A DNA stretch of 8,089 nt from Burkholderiales bacterium (GCA_025354615.1 JANXMO010000110.1:1-8089); one strand, 5' to 3'. Shown: positions 1 to 6,470, counted from the stretch's first letter. The notes: generated by a model not told the origin, from the sequence alone. A program made the numbers and translations.

Positions 1-654
1 CTGGTAGTCGGAACCTGGCCGCGCTTCTTTGTATAGGCGTGGCGCCGTTTCCAGGTTGTGGTTCATGACGTCCGGCGGCGCGGCCTTCAGGATGTCGAGC
101 GCGCGGTCGGCGCGGCCGCGGAAGTCGGGCGTCAAAATTTCGATCCGGGTTTGCGGGCTGAGCGCGCGCACTTGGCGAATGCATTCAACGAAGTGGCCGG
201 CACCGCCGTCGCGCAAGTCGTCGCGGTCGACGCTGGTGATCACCACGTACTTCAGGCGCAACGCGGCAATGGTTTTGGCCAGGTTGACCGGCTCGGCTGC
301 GTCCAGCGGGTCGGGCCGGCCATGGCCGACGTCGCAAAACGGGCAGCGGCGGGTGCATTTGTCGCCCATGATCATGAAGGTGGCCGTGCCGTTGCCAAAG
401 CACTCGCCGATGTTGGGGCAACTGGCTTCCTCACACACGGTGTGCAGCTGGTGCTCGCGCAGAATTTGTTTGATTTCGTAGAACCGTGTTGACGGCGAGC
501 CCGCCTTGACACGGATCCAGTCCGGCTTTTTCAGCGCTTCCGCCGGCACGATCTTGATCGGAATGCGCGCCGTTTTGGCCTGTGATTTCTGCTTGGCGGT
601 GGCGTCATAGGCGCCCGCTGAAGCCGCCTCATGGGTGACGTTGTGTGTCGTCAT
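1..654 (-). CDS. lipA: Lipoyl synthase LipA, C-terminus cut by window edge
   Basis: Radical SAM enzyme that inserts two sulfurs into octanoyl groups on lipoyl-dependent proteins (pyruvate dehydrogenase, oxoglutarate dehydrogenase, GcvH), using the octanoyl-protein made by LipB. The visible 218 residues stay open to base 1; the family is about 320 residues, so roughly the last third is missing. Two cluster motifs are visible. [12 protein letters not shown] (Cys74, Cys79, Cys85) binds the auxiliary [4Fe-4S] cluster that donates sulfur. CTRRCPFC (Cys100, Cys104, Cys107) is the CxxxCxxC radical SAM site, followed by DVGHGRP. Further family blocks are [15 protein letters not shown] and [10 protein letters not shown]. 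The ATG at 654 was chosen because it gives the short polar N-terminal tail usual for the family; only a weak GAAAG lies upstream. It starts 45 bases after the lipB stop on the same strand, so lipB-lipA are probably cotranscribed. Confidence 0.97.
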   Translation of the reverse strand, partial: MTTHNVTHEAASAGAYDATAKQKSQAKTARIPIKIVPAEALKKPDWIRVKAGSPSTRFYEIKQILREHQLHTVCEEASCPNIGECFGNGTATFMIMGDKCTRRCPFCDVGHGRPDPLDAAEPVNLAKTIAALRLKYVVITSVDRDDLRDGGAGHFVECIRQVRALSPQTRIEILTPDFRGRADRALDILKAAPPDVMNHNLETAPRLYKEARPGSDYQ

Positions 655-699
655 CGTCAACTGCTTTCAAGAACGCCCAAGCGCGCGGCAACAGAAGAT

Positions 700-1371
700 T
701 CAGGGCGACAAGTGCGTGGCCAGCAAGCGGCCCAGCACCGCCGCTGCCGTGTCGGGTTCGGTGGAAACGCCGATTTTAGCGAGGTCAACCGTCGGCAGCC
801 CGCTGTAACCACACGGATGGATGCCGGTAAAAGGCGCCAAATCCATCACCACGTTGAGCGCCACCCCGTGATAAGTGCAATGGCGGCTGACTTTGACGCC
901 CAGCGCCGCGATCTTGCCCAAGCCTGCAAACGGCTGCGTCGGCACCACCTGAAGCGGCGCATGTCCGAAGGGGTCGGCCAGCCGGACATAAATACCTGGC
1001 GCGCCCGGCACGCGGTGGCCGGTAACGCCAAAGTGGCTCAGTGTTTTCAACACGGCATGTTCCAGCCGGTAAACATATTCCTTGACGTAGATGCCCAGGC
1101 GCCGCAGATCGATCAGCGGATAGGCCACCACCTGGCCGGGGCCGTGATAGGTCACTTGCCCGCCACGGTCGGTCTGCAACAACGGGATGCCACCGAGTGC
1201 CAGCACGTGTTCCGCACGCCCGGCAACGCCTTGCGTGAAGACGGGCGGGTGTTGGCACAGCCAGATTTCATCGGGGGTGGCAGCCGTACGGCTCATGGTG
1301 AAGGCACGCATGTCGGCCAAAGCTGTTGCACCGTCAATACGGCCCAAATGCCTGACAAGCGGGCGGTTCAT
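700..1371 (-). CDS. lipB: Octanoyl-[ACP]:protein N-octanoyltransferase LipB
   Basis: Moves octanoyl from acyl carrier protein to a lysine of lipoyl-domain proteins, the step before LipA. The 223-residue product has the family signature [12 protein letters not shown] at residues 69-80. It also has a Lys153/Cys187 pair in the contexts GLGKIAALG and PCGYSG. Their 34-residue spacing equals that of the Lys135/Cys169 catalytic dyad of E. coli LipB. HHG-type residues follow in [10 protein letters not shown] (165-174). The frame stays open 53 codons further upstream to 1530, but that extension is Cys/Arg/Ser-rich and runs through a strong hairpin. The ATG at 1371 puts VRHLGR at the usual place near the N-terminus and has GAGAGG (1384-1389) 12 bases upstream, slightly long for a ribosome binding site. 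Next on this strand is lipA; before it lies the fasciclin gene rather than ybeD, the usual neighbour. Confidence 0.96.
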   Translation of the reverse strand: MNRPLVRHLGRIDGATALADMRAFTMSRTAATPDEIWLCQHPPVFTQGVAGRAEHVLALGGIPLLQTDRGGQVTYHGPGQVVAYPLIDLRRLGIYVKEYVYRLEHAVLKTLSHFGVTGHRVPGAPGIYVRLADPFGHAPLQVVPTQPFAGLGKIAALGVKVSRHCTYHGVALNVVMDLAPFTGIHPCGYSGLPTVDLAKIGVSTEPDTAAAVLGRLLATHLSP

Positions 1372-1429
1372 GCCAGCGCCAGCCCTCTCACACGATGATC
1401 CACGAGAATTTCCATTGCCCATTGAAAAT

Positions 1430-1476
1430 GGCCCTGCTGCTGTCCGGCGGCCAAAGCCGCACGACAGCACAAGGCC
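1430..1476 (-). terminator. Long stem-loop after the fasciclin gene, candidate terminator
   Basis: On the minus strand an interrupted inverted repeat folds as GGCC / TGCTGTC / GCGGC, loop TTTG, then GCCGC / GACAGCA / GGCC, which is 16 base pairs with two small internal loops. It begins 28 bases after the fasciclin stop. The run that follows on the minus strand is only ATTTTC, so as an intrinsic terminator it is imperfect. It could instead be a partial terminator or an RNA-stabilising structure between the fasciclin gene and lipB. The pairing is directly visible; the function is inferred. Confidence 0.5.
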
Positions 1477-1504
1477 ATCCAAAAAACGTTGACTGCTGGC
1501 CTGC

Positions 1505-2056
1505 TTACTTGGGCAACAGCACCTTGTCAACCACGTGAATCACGCCGTTCGACTGAATGACGTCGGCCGTGGTCACCGTGGCGGTGCCACCGGATTCATC
1601 CGTCACCTTGACGGCGCCGTTGGACGCCGAGGCGGTCAATGAGCCGCCGGAGACCGTCTTCAGCGTGGCCTTGCCACCGCCCGCGGTGATGGCTTTGGTC
1701 AACGCGGCGGCGTCCATCTTGCCAGCGACGACGTGGTCTGTCAGCACCTTGGTCAGCGCGGGCTTGTTTTCCGGCTTCAGAAGCGTGTCAACGGTGCCGG
1801 CTGGCAGCGCTGCAAAGGCGGCGTTGGTTGGTGCGAACACGGTGAAAGGACCGGGGCCCTTCAAGGTCTCGACCAGGCCAGCGGCCTTGACGGCGGCAAC
1901 CAGCGTGGTGTGGTCTTTCGAGTTGACGGCGTTATCGATGATGTCCTTGGAAGCGTACATCGGTGCGCCTCCGACAGTCACTTGTGCGGAGACGGTGAAG
2001 GTCACGGCGGCAAGCGTTGCAGCAAGCGTCAATGCGGCAGTTTTGGCAAATTTCAT
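1505..2056 (-). CDS. Secreted fasciclin (FAS1) domain protein
   Basis: Single FAS1-domain protein of 183 residues. Residues 1-24 form a signal peptide (Lys2/Lys5, hydrophobic core, ending VSA before Gln25), so it should be exported to the periplasm or beyond. The mature part is one FAS1 domain: an H1-type block [11 protein letters not shown] at 71-81, a DHVVAGK segment at 106-112 in the position of the YH motif, and an H2-type block [14 protein letters not shown] at the very C-terminus. FAS1 domains mediate adhesion or extracellular binding; the ligand here is unknown. Start ATG at 2056 has AAAAGG a few bases upstream. It sits between ybeD and lipB, which are normally adjacent, with gaps of 127 bases before and 133 after and a hairpin downstream. 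It therefore looks like an independent unit added to the cluster. There is no membrane anchor or lipobox. Confidence 0.93.
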   Translation of the reverse strand: MKFAKTAALTLAATLAAVTFTVSAQVTVGGAPMYASKDIIDNAVNSKDHTTLVAAVKAAGLVETLKGPGPFTVFAPTNAAFAALPAGTVDTLLKPENKPALTKVLTDHVVAGKMDAAALTKAITAGGGKATLKTVSGGSLTASASNGAVKVTDESGGTATVTTADVIQSNGVIHVVDKVLLPK

Positions 2057-2183
2057 GACAACCTTTTAAGTGAAATTGAACACAGTAAACCGGTTCGCTG
2101 CATTGAGGAATGAAGCGCACCGGACCCCATTCTGTACGCAAGCACCGCACGCGTGGATGCAAGGCGCCCACGACAACGCCTGG
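2057..2183 (-). promoter_or_regulatory. Probable promoter region of the fasciclin gene
   Basis: This 127-base gap between ybeD and the fasciclin gene is clearly AT-richer near the fasciclin start (about 2057-2095) than the surrounding DNA, as expected for a promoter. It holds a perfect 8-base palindrome AACCGGTT at 2088-2095, a possible operator. On the minus strand GAACCG followed about 16 bases later by TTCACT resembles an extracytoplasmic-function sigma promoter, and TTTACT could be a poor sigma-70 -10 box. Neither matches well enough to name the sigma factor. Confidence 0.3.
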
Positions 2184-2459
2184 TCACAGCACCATTTTGA
2201 CCAGCGGATGTCCGGACAAAGCGCGGTAAAGCCCGTCGAGCTGCTCGCGGCTGGTGGCGTGAATGGTCAGCGTGATGGCCAGGTAATGGCCGTTTCGGCT
2301 GGGCCGCGTGGTCATGTCAGCCGCGTCAAAAGCCGGGTCGAACTGACGTGCTATGTCCGCCATGGCTTCGGCAAAGCCGTCAACCTGGCGGCCCATGACC
2401 TTGATCGGGAACAAGGACGGGTATTCGATCAACGACACCTCGGCAGCTAGGTCTTCCAT
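2184..2459 (-). CDS. ybeD: YbeD-like DUF493 family protein
   Basis: Small cytosolic protein of 91 residues (E. coli YbeD is 87) with the family pattern SLIEYPSLFPIKVMG near the N-terminus, a central HYLAITLTIHATSREQLDGLY strand-helix segment and the C-terminal LVKMVL. The family has an ACT-like alpha/beta fold. Its role is unproven, though it is nearly always found between dacA and lipB, as in part here. A TTG at 2477 would add six residues. The ATG at 2459 is preferred because GAGAAAG lies nine bases upstream of it, the length then matches the family, and no ribosome binding site precedes the TTG. It lies 61 bases after the dacA stop and is followed by the fasciclin gene rather than directly by lipB. 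Confidence 0.92.
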   Translation of the reverse strand: MEDLAAEVSLIEYPSLFPIKVMGRQVDGFAEAMADIARQFDPAFDAADMTTRPSRNGHYLAITLTIHATSREQLDGLYRALSGHPLVKMVL

Positions 2460-2468
2460 GCGCGGCGG

Positions 2469-2475
2469 CTTTCTC
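2469..2475 (-). promoter_or_regulatory. Ribosome binding site deciding the ybeD start
   Basis: GAGAAAG on the minus strand, nine bases before the ATG at 2459. It lies inside the six-codon extension that the upstream TTG would give, which argues for the ATG as the real start. Confidence 0.55.
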
Positions 2476-2520
2476 AATAAGTGGCGGCAAGCAGCAACGA
2501 AAGTGAAGACGGCCGCAGCG

Positions 2521-3723
2521 TCATTTGATCCACAGCCGCAGCGAATCCCAGGTACGGCCCACCACGCCGGCCTGCTCGACGTCGGCTTGCGCCACCAGCG
2601 GCACTTCAGTCACCGGCGCACCGGCGGCGGTCGTCACCTTGAGCGTGCCGACGCGCTGGCCTTTCACCAGCGGCGCAACCAGCGGGTCGCTGCGTTCGAT
2701 TCGCGTCTGCAGCTTGCTGCCTTCGCCCTTCGGTACGGCGATGAACACCGCTCCGGCGGCACCCAATGGCACGTCATTGGACTTGCCCTTCCACACCGCC
2801 GCAGTGCTCATCGGCTTGCCTTCTTCGAACAGACGCACCGCGTCAAACGCCTGGTAGCCCCAGTTGAGCAGCTTCTGGCTTTCATTGGCGCGCGCTTCCA
2901 GCGAGACGGTGTTGAGCACCACGCTCAGCAGGCGCCGTTTGCCGCCGCCTGGGCCGCTGGCGGCCAGGTTGGGAAACTCGCGCTGCGCACTCGCCACCAG
3001 GCAATAGCCAGCGGCCTCGGTGTAGCCGGTTTTCATGCCGTCCACGCTCGGGTCGCGGCGCAGCAGCAGGTTGCGGTTGGGCTGGGTGATGTTGTTGTAG
3101 CGGTACTCACGAATCGAGTAGTACGGGTACATGTCCGGGAAGTCACGAATGATGTGGGCGGCAATCGCCGCCAGGTCACGCGCCGTGCTCTTGTGCCCAG
3201 CCTCGGTCAGCCCGGTGACGTTTTTGAACGCGGTGTGTGTCAGGCCCCAGGCTTGCGCCTGGTGGTTCATCATGGCGACGAACTGTTCCAGCGTGCCGCC
3301 CACGGCTTCGGCCAGTGCAACGGAGGCGTCGTTGCCACTTTGCGCAATCATGCCGCGCAGCAGTTCATCGACCTTCGGCGTCATCGTGGTGTCGATGAAC
3401 ATCAACGAGCCGCCGCCCTTGCGCTCTTCCCAGGCTCGCTTCGACACCGGCAGCGTCTGCTCGAGCGCTATTTTCTTGTCGCGCAGCGCGGCGAAGACGA
3501 TGTAGGCCGTCATCAGCTTGGTCAGCGAGGCCGGGTCGGCCGGCGCATCGGCATTGCGTTCAGCCAGCGTCTGCTGAGTAGTGAGGTCCAGCAGCAAGTA
3601 GCTTTTGGCCGCCACTTCAGGCGGCTGCGGTGCTTGCGCCCGGGCGCTGCCGGCAAGGCCCAGCACCAGTGCAACGCCAGCGGCGCGAACGAAATGGCCA
3701 AACGAGGAAGGGAATATTTTCAT
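2521..3723 (-). CDS. dacA: D-alanyl-D-alanine carboxypeptidase (PBP5/6 type)
   Basis: Periplasmic class C low-molecular-weight penicillin-binding protein that removes the terminal D-Ala from peptidoglycan pentapeptides. The 400-residue length is typical. Residues 1-29 are a signal peptide with an ARA-Q cleavage site. The peptidase S11 domain carries all three active-site motifs: SLTK at 66-69 (nucleophile Ser66, Lys69), SGN at 129-131 and KTG at 231-233. A PBP5-type C-terminal beta domain follows from about residue 290, and the protein ends in an amphipathic stretch with Trp, Leu and Arg (about 388-400) of the kind that anchors these enzymes to the inner membrane face. ATG at 3723 gives the full signal peptide, but no clear Shine-Dalgarno sequence precedes it. 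It starts 29 bases after the hydrolase stop and precedes ybeD, the classic dacA-ybeD order. Confidence 0.97.
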   Translation of the reverse strand: MKIFPSSFGHFVRAAGVALVLGLAGSARAQAPQPPEVAAKSYLLLDLTTQQTLAERNADAPADPASLTKLMTAYIVFAALRDKKIALEQTLPVSKRAWEERKGGGSLMFIDTTMTPKVDELLRGMIAQSGNDASVALAEAVGGTLEQFVAMMNHQAQAWGLTHTAFKNVTGLTEAGHKSTARDLAAIAAHIIRDFPDMYPYYSIREYRYNNITQPNRNLLLRRDPSVDGMKTGYTEAAGYCLVASAQREFPNLAASGPGGGKRRLLSVVLNTVSLEARANESQKLLNWGYQAFDAVRLFEEGKPMSTAAVWKGKSNDVPLGAAGAVFIAVPKGEGSKLQTRIERSDPLVAPLVKGQRVGTLKVTTAAGAPVTEVPLVAQADVEQAGVVGRTWDSLRLWIK

Positions 3724-3752
3724 GGGGGCAGCAAGGCCGACAGAGGGTTGAT

Positions 3753-4376
3753 TCAGCGGGACAGCGTCTGCAGCTGCTGCACGATCACATCGCGCAGCAG
3801 CGTCAACTGTCCATGGAAAAAATGGCCGATGCCGGGCAACACGATCACCGGCAGCGTTTGCGGGCGGGCCCAGTCGAGCGTGGCCGACAACGGCACCACA
3901 TCGTCCGCTTCGCCGTGGATGACGACCGTGCCGGGCGGCACCGCCGGCACCTGCTGTTTGGCAGTCGAAGGGCCGACCAGCACCAGCCGCTGCGGTTTGG
4001 CCACGCCTTCCAGCCGGTGCGCCGCGGCGGCGGCCACATAACCGCCAAACGAAAAACCAGCCAGCACGAACAGCGCGCCGGGCGCTGCATGCGCCGCGAT
4101 GACGGCCAATGCATCGTCGACCTCACCACGGCCATCATCCCAGGCGCCGGCAGAAGCGCCAACGCCGCGGAAGTTGAAGCGCACGCTGCGCAAACCGGTC
4201 TGCAAGGCGGCGCGGGTCAGCGTCTGCACCACCTTGTTGTCCATCGTGCCGCCGTGTTGCGGATGCGGGTGACAGACGATGGCCGTGCCCCGCGGGGTGC
4301 CGGCCGGTACATCGATGGCGCATTCAATGGCGCCGGCCGGCCCTTCAACCGTGCTGCGAACGGTTTGCGGATTCAT
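3753..4376 (-). CDS. Small alpha/beta hydrolase (dienelactone hydrolase-like)
   Basis: Cytosolic alpha/beta-hydrolase fold protein of 207 residues with no signal peptide. The early block CHPHPQHGGTMDNKVV (35-50) and FNFRGVGAS (67-75) are hallmarks of a widespread small-hydrolase family with no known substrate. A nucleophile elbow GFSFGG places Ser109, HGEADDVVP supplies the likely acid Asp158 or Asp159, and GIGHFFHG gives His185, so the triad appears complete. In the family these proteins are often labelled alpha/beta hydrolase or dienelactone hydrolase-like; no substrate can be assigned. The start lies eight bases after the ferredoxin stop, and its ribosome binding site GAGGG (4382-4386) overlaps that stop codon, indicating translational coupling to the ferredoxin. 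Confidence 0.9.
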   Translation of the reverse strand: MNPQTVRSTVEGPAGAIECAIDVPAGTPRGTAIVCHPHPQHGGTMDNKVVQTLTRAALQTGLRSVRFNFRGVGASAGAWDDGRGEVDDALAVIAAHAAPGALFVLAGFSFGGYVAAAAAHRLEGVAKPQRLVLVGPSTAKQQVPAVPPGTVVIHGEADDVVPLSATLDWARPQTLPVIVLPGIGHFFHGQLTLLRDVIVQQLQTLSR

Positions 4377-4381
4377 CGGCG

Positions 4382-4386
4382 CCCTC
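4382..4386 (-). promoter_or_regulatory. Ribosome binding site overlapping ferredoxin stop
   Basis: GAGGG on the minus strand overlaps the TGA of the ferredoxin gene and lies five bases before the hydrolase ATG. This supports the hydrolase start and points to coupled translation of the two genes. Confidence 0.55.
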
Positions 4387-4711
4387 AGCGCCCGACGGTG
4401 GGCGGCAGGCGCAGCCGCTCGACCACTTCACCGCGCAGCAGGTGCGAATCGACGATGTCATCGATGTCGGCGGCATCGACGTAGGTGTACCAGACCGCTT
4501 CGGGGTAAACCACCGCCACCGGCCCGCCGGCACAGCGGTCGAGGCAACCGGCTTTGTTGACGCGGATGCGGCCGGGGCCGGCCTGGCCCGCGGCCTTGAC
4601 GCGCGACTTGCAATGATCGAAACCTGCCTGCGCGCCGTGGTTTGCACAGGCGTCCTGGCCACCGTCACGGGCATTGAGGCAAAAGAAAATGTGGCGTTCG
4701 TAATAGCTCAT
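4385..4711 (-). CDS. Thioredoxin-like [2Fe-2S] ferredoxin
   Basis: Protein of 108 residues of the thioredoxin-fold [2Fe-2S] ferredoxin group (related to the NuoE/24-kDa subunit and Aquifex-type ferredoxin). Likely cluster ligands are Cys11 and Cys22 in CLNARDGGQDAC plus Cys56 and Cys60 in GCLDRCAGGP. The following VVYPEAVWYTYV segment and a C-terminal helix ending in RLRLPP are also typical. Cys34 is an extra cysteine outside the expected ligand set. It is presumably a cytosolic one-electron carrier with unknown partners. It starts 16 bases after the VanZ-like gene stop and is coupled to the downstream hydrolase. No good Shine-Dalgarno sequence precedes its ATG. A four-codon frame ATG-CGC-CGA-TGA at 4719-4708 ends by overlapping this start as ATGA. 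Confidence 0.92.
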   Translation of the reverse strand: MSYYERHIFFCLNARDGGQDACANHGAQAGFDHCKSRVKAAGQAGPGRIRVNKAGCLDRCAGGPVAVVYPEAVWYTYVDAADIDDIVDSHLLRGEVVERLRLPPTVGR

Positions 4712-4727
4712 CGGCGCATTCTAAAAG

Positions 4728-5843
4728 TCAGTCGTCACGCGAACCGAGGCGCGTCAACAAGTAAACCATCGCTGCGTAAGGCCAAAGCCAGCCGACCCAT
4801 TGCGCCACGCCATGGAAGCGGATGAACCGCCCTTGCTCCCAGGCGCTGAGGCTTTGCGAGAAATAAGCGTCCGCTGGCGCCTGCGCCACCAGGGCCACCA
4901 GCGCGCCGAGCGCCAACAACCCCAATCCGACCGCGGCGCGGCGTGGCACCCAGACCAGCGCCAGCGCCAGCGCCGTGCCGAAAAGCAGGGCGTCGCTGGC
5001 CAAGGGGGTGCGCCACGCCAACGCGTGCTGCGGCCCAAAATTCAAGGCCGTCGACAAGGTGCTGGCGGCAAAAGCCAACCCCGCCGCACCGGCTACCAAC
5101 ACGGCACGGCGCCAACCAGCCGGTGAAGCGGCGAACGCCACCAGGCACGGCGCCAGCAGGCCCAGCACCGTGGCGCTGAATTCAGCAAAGCGGGGCAGGG
5201 ATGCCGCGGGGTGCAGCGGCGCATCGAGATGAAACAAAACCGCCAGCGAGGCGGCCCAGGGCGTGCCCTGCACCGCATCGAGCGCAGCCTCGCGCAGCCG
5301 TGGCAGCACGTGCCCGAGGCCCAATGGCAAGGCGGCCGGAAACAGCAAGCCCGCAGGCCACAGCACGATCAACGCCAACGCGCCGGCGCTGCGGTCCACG
5401 AACCAGCGTTCGCGCAGCTGCTGCCAGCGCTGCGCGCCGCCCGCCGCCTGCACCAGCAGGGCCAGCAGGGCGCCACACACGCTGCCCACGGTGTTGAGCA
5501 GCCAGTCGAGATTGGACGGCACGCGTTGCGGCAGGTAGTTCTGCGTCAACTCCATGACGGCCGACAAACCGCTGCCGAGGCCAACACCTAAAGCGAGGCC
5601 ACGCTGGACCGAGCCCCCGGTGCGCACCACCGAGGCAAACACCAGCGTCGCCAACGGTATGTAGCCCAGCCAGTTGGCCACTACATCAAAAAGCGACCAC
5701 CAGTGCGGCCAGGGCAGCAGGGCAAAAGCCCAGGGCGACACGCCAGGCTGTGCCCAGCCAGCGAAAGGGTAGAGGCTGGCATAGACGATCAACGCCGCAT
5801 AGGCCCAGGCGAGCGGCGTGGCGGAACTGCGGTGGCGCGCCAT
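4728..5843 (-). CDS. VanZ-like integral membrane protein with long C-terminal extension
   Basis: Polytopic inner-membrane protein of 371 residues. The N-terminal 130 residues match the VanZ-like domain: YASLYPFAGW at 21-30, DVVANWLGYIPL at 53-64, then ME..Q (97-101), RVPS (107-110), Asp113 and Asn117-x-x-Gly120. VanZ itself confers low-level teicoplanin resistance, but most family members have no known function and nothing here suggests glycopeptide resistance. The remaining 240 residues hold several more hydrophobic segments (for example about 154-175, 210-245, 255-280, 295-325, 345-362) in a form I do not recognise as a named domain. The ATG at 5843 was chosen because the VanZ domain begins right after it; the frame upstream to 6080 is the antisense-like, Cys/Ser/Trp-rich shadow of hemJ. 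It lies 37 bases after the hemJ stop, with no clear ribosome binding site. Confidence 0.88.
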   Translation of the reverse strand: MARHRSSATPLAWAYAALIVYASLYPFAGWAQPGVSPWAFALLPWPHWWSLFDVVANWLGYIPLATLVFASVVRTGGSVQRGLALGVGLGSGLSAVMELTQNYLPQRVPSNLDWLLNTVGSVCGALLALLVQAAGGAQRWQQLRERWFVDRSAGALALIVLWPAGLLFPAALPLGLGHVLPRLREAALDAVQGTPWAASLAVLFHLDAPLHPAASLPRFAEFSATVLGLLAPCLVAFAASPAGWRRAVLVAGAAGLAFAASTLSTALNFGPQHALAWRTPLASDALLFGTALALALVWVPRRAAVGLGLLALGALVALVAQAPADAYFSQSLSAWEQGRFIRFHGVAQWVGWLWPYAAMVYLLTRLGSRDD

Positions 5844-5880
5844 GGGCAAAATGCGCGGCGAGCGCCAACGCCGGCTGGCG

Positions 5881-6306
5881 TTAAAACGGCTTGACGACGA
5901 CCAACACCACGATGGCGGTAAACAGCAGCACGGCCGCTTCGTTGAAGAAGCGGAACCAGCGCTCGCTTCGCTGGTTGGTGAAGCGCTCGAAACCGCGCAG
6001 CAGCGAACGGCAGCCGTGGTGGTAGCCGATGGCCAGCACCACCAGCGCCAGCTTGGCGTGCAGCCAGCCGCCGCCGGCATAGGCCCTGAAATTCGACAGC
6101 CACAGCCAGGCGCCCAGCACCAGCGCCACCACCATCAGCAGGCTGCTGAAGCGGTAGAGCTTGCGCGCCATCAACAGCAGGCGCTCGCGTTCCGCATGGC
6201 TGTCAGCCGGCACGGTGGCCAAGTTGACGAAGATACGCGGCAAATAAAAGAGGCCGGCAAACCAGCTGGCGGCGAAGACGAGGTGAAAGGCTTTGATCCA
6301 GAGCAT
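5881..6306 (-). CDS. hemJ: Protoporphyrinogen oxidase HemJ (CopD/UPF0093 family)
   Basis: Small inner-membrane protein of 141 residues, the usual HemJ length, that oxidises protoporphyrinogen IX to protoporphyrin IX late in haem synthesis. Four hydrophobic helices are visible at about 1-24, 53-72, 81-99 and 122-139. Diagnostic segments are MLWIKAFH...WFAGLFYLPR with His8 in helix 1, and WLHAKLALVVLAIGYHHG with Lys85 in helix 3. A conserved His and Lys in those helices are reported as essential in characterised HemJ proteins. The divergent neighbour hemB supports a haem role. Start ATG at 6306 gives the standard MLW N-terminus. No Shine-Dalgarno sequence precedes it; instead a promoter-like -10 ends five bases upstream, so the mRNA may be leaderless. 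The stop is followed after 37 bases by the VanZ-like gene. Confidence 0.93.
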   Translation of the reverse strand: MLWIKAFHLVFAASWFAGLFYLPRIFVNLATVPADSHAERERLLLMARKLYRFSSLLMVVALVLGAWLWLSNFRAYAGGGWLHAKLALVVLAIGYHHGCRSLLRGFERFTNQRSERWFRFFNEAAVLLFTAIVVLVVVKPF

Positions 6307-6311
6307 GGGTC

Positions 6312-6339
6312 ATTATGGCGACGCGGCGGCGCCCCGCAA
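6312..6339 (-). promoter_or_regulatory. hemJ: Candidate hemJ sigma-70 promoter adjacent to the start codon
   Basis: On the minus strand a -35-like TTGCGG (6334-6339, 3 of 6 consensus bases) is followed by a 16-base spacer and a -10 CATAAT (6312-6317, 5 of 6). Only five bases separate the -10 from the hemJ ATG, so transcription would begin at or within a base or two of the A of ATG. The -10 match is good but the -35 is poor, so this is a tentative call. Confidence 0.4.
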
Positions 6340-6348
6340 CCCGCCTGG

Positions 6349-6372
6349 AAAAACCCCGGCCGCGGGCCGGGG
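6349..6372 (-). terminator. Intrinsic-terminator-like hairpin upstream of hemJ
   Basis: A perfect 8-base-pair stem CCCCGGCC / GGCCGGGG with a three-base loop is followed, on the minus strand only, by TTTTT. This is the form of a rho-independent terminator for leftward transcription. It lies 43 bases before the hemJ ATG and upstream of the candidate hemJ promoter, with no minus-strand gene to its right inside the window. It may block antisense or spurious transcription from the hemB side from entering hemJ. Confidence 0.6.
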
Positions 6373-6455
6373 CGAAAAGAGCCTTTGCGCTGTCACACGG
6401 TCAGGCACCTGCTCAGGGAGGAAAGCAGGGGATGAAAACGTCGCCGTTATCATCC

Positions 6456-6470
6456 GTTGAAAATATTAAC
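6456..6470. promoter_or_regulatory. AT-rich imperfect dyad in the hemB leader
   Basis: GTTGAAAATATTAAC is 80 percent A/T in GC-rich surroundings and is palindromic at five of seven position pairs. It may contain the hemB -10 region (TATTAA at 6464-6469) or bind a regulator. No matching -35 is visible at normal spacing, and the fit to an FNR/ANR-type box is poor, so its role is open. Confidence 0.3.

Noticed and set aside
631..1398. Plus-strand open frame of 255 codons opposite lipB
   Set aside because: It mirrors lipB, which has its catalytic Lys/Cys pair and full length; the antisense product resembles no family.
1372..1530. N-terminal extension of lipB to a start at 1530
   Set aside because: The extra 53 residues are unlike the family, overlap the hairpin at 1430-1476 and extend into the end of the fasciclin gene; the ATG at 1371 fits the usual LipB N-terminus.
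2353..4041. Plus-strand open frame of 562 codons opposite ybeD, dacA and the hydrolase gene
   Set aside because: Its His/Arg/Gln/Ala-rich product has no recognisable domain, and the minus strand here encodes three clear families with intact motifs. Long antisense frames are common in GC-rich DNA.
4955..4972. Three tandem copies of CCAGCG
   Set aside because: They lie within the VanZ-like gene and simply encode an alternating Ala-Leu stretch in a membrane helix; too short to call a functional repeat.
5844..6080. N-terminal extension of the VanZ-like protein by 79 residues
   Set aside because: The extension overlaps hemJ in another frame and has a Cys/Ser/Trp/Arg-rich composition typical of a shadow frame; the VanZ domain begins right after the ATG at 5843.
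5818..6435. Plus-strand open frame of 205 codons opposite hemJ and the start of the VanZ-like gene
   Set aside because: Gln/Arg/His/Ala-rich shadow of hemJ, with no recognisable domain.
6457..6470. Possible FNR/ANR box in the hemB leader
   Set aside because: Only 6 of 10 conserved positions fit TTGAT-N4-ATCAA, and the second half-site is poor.
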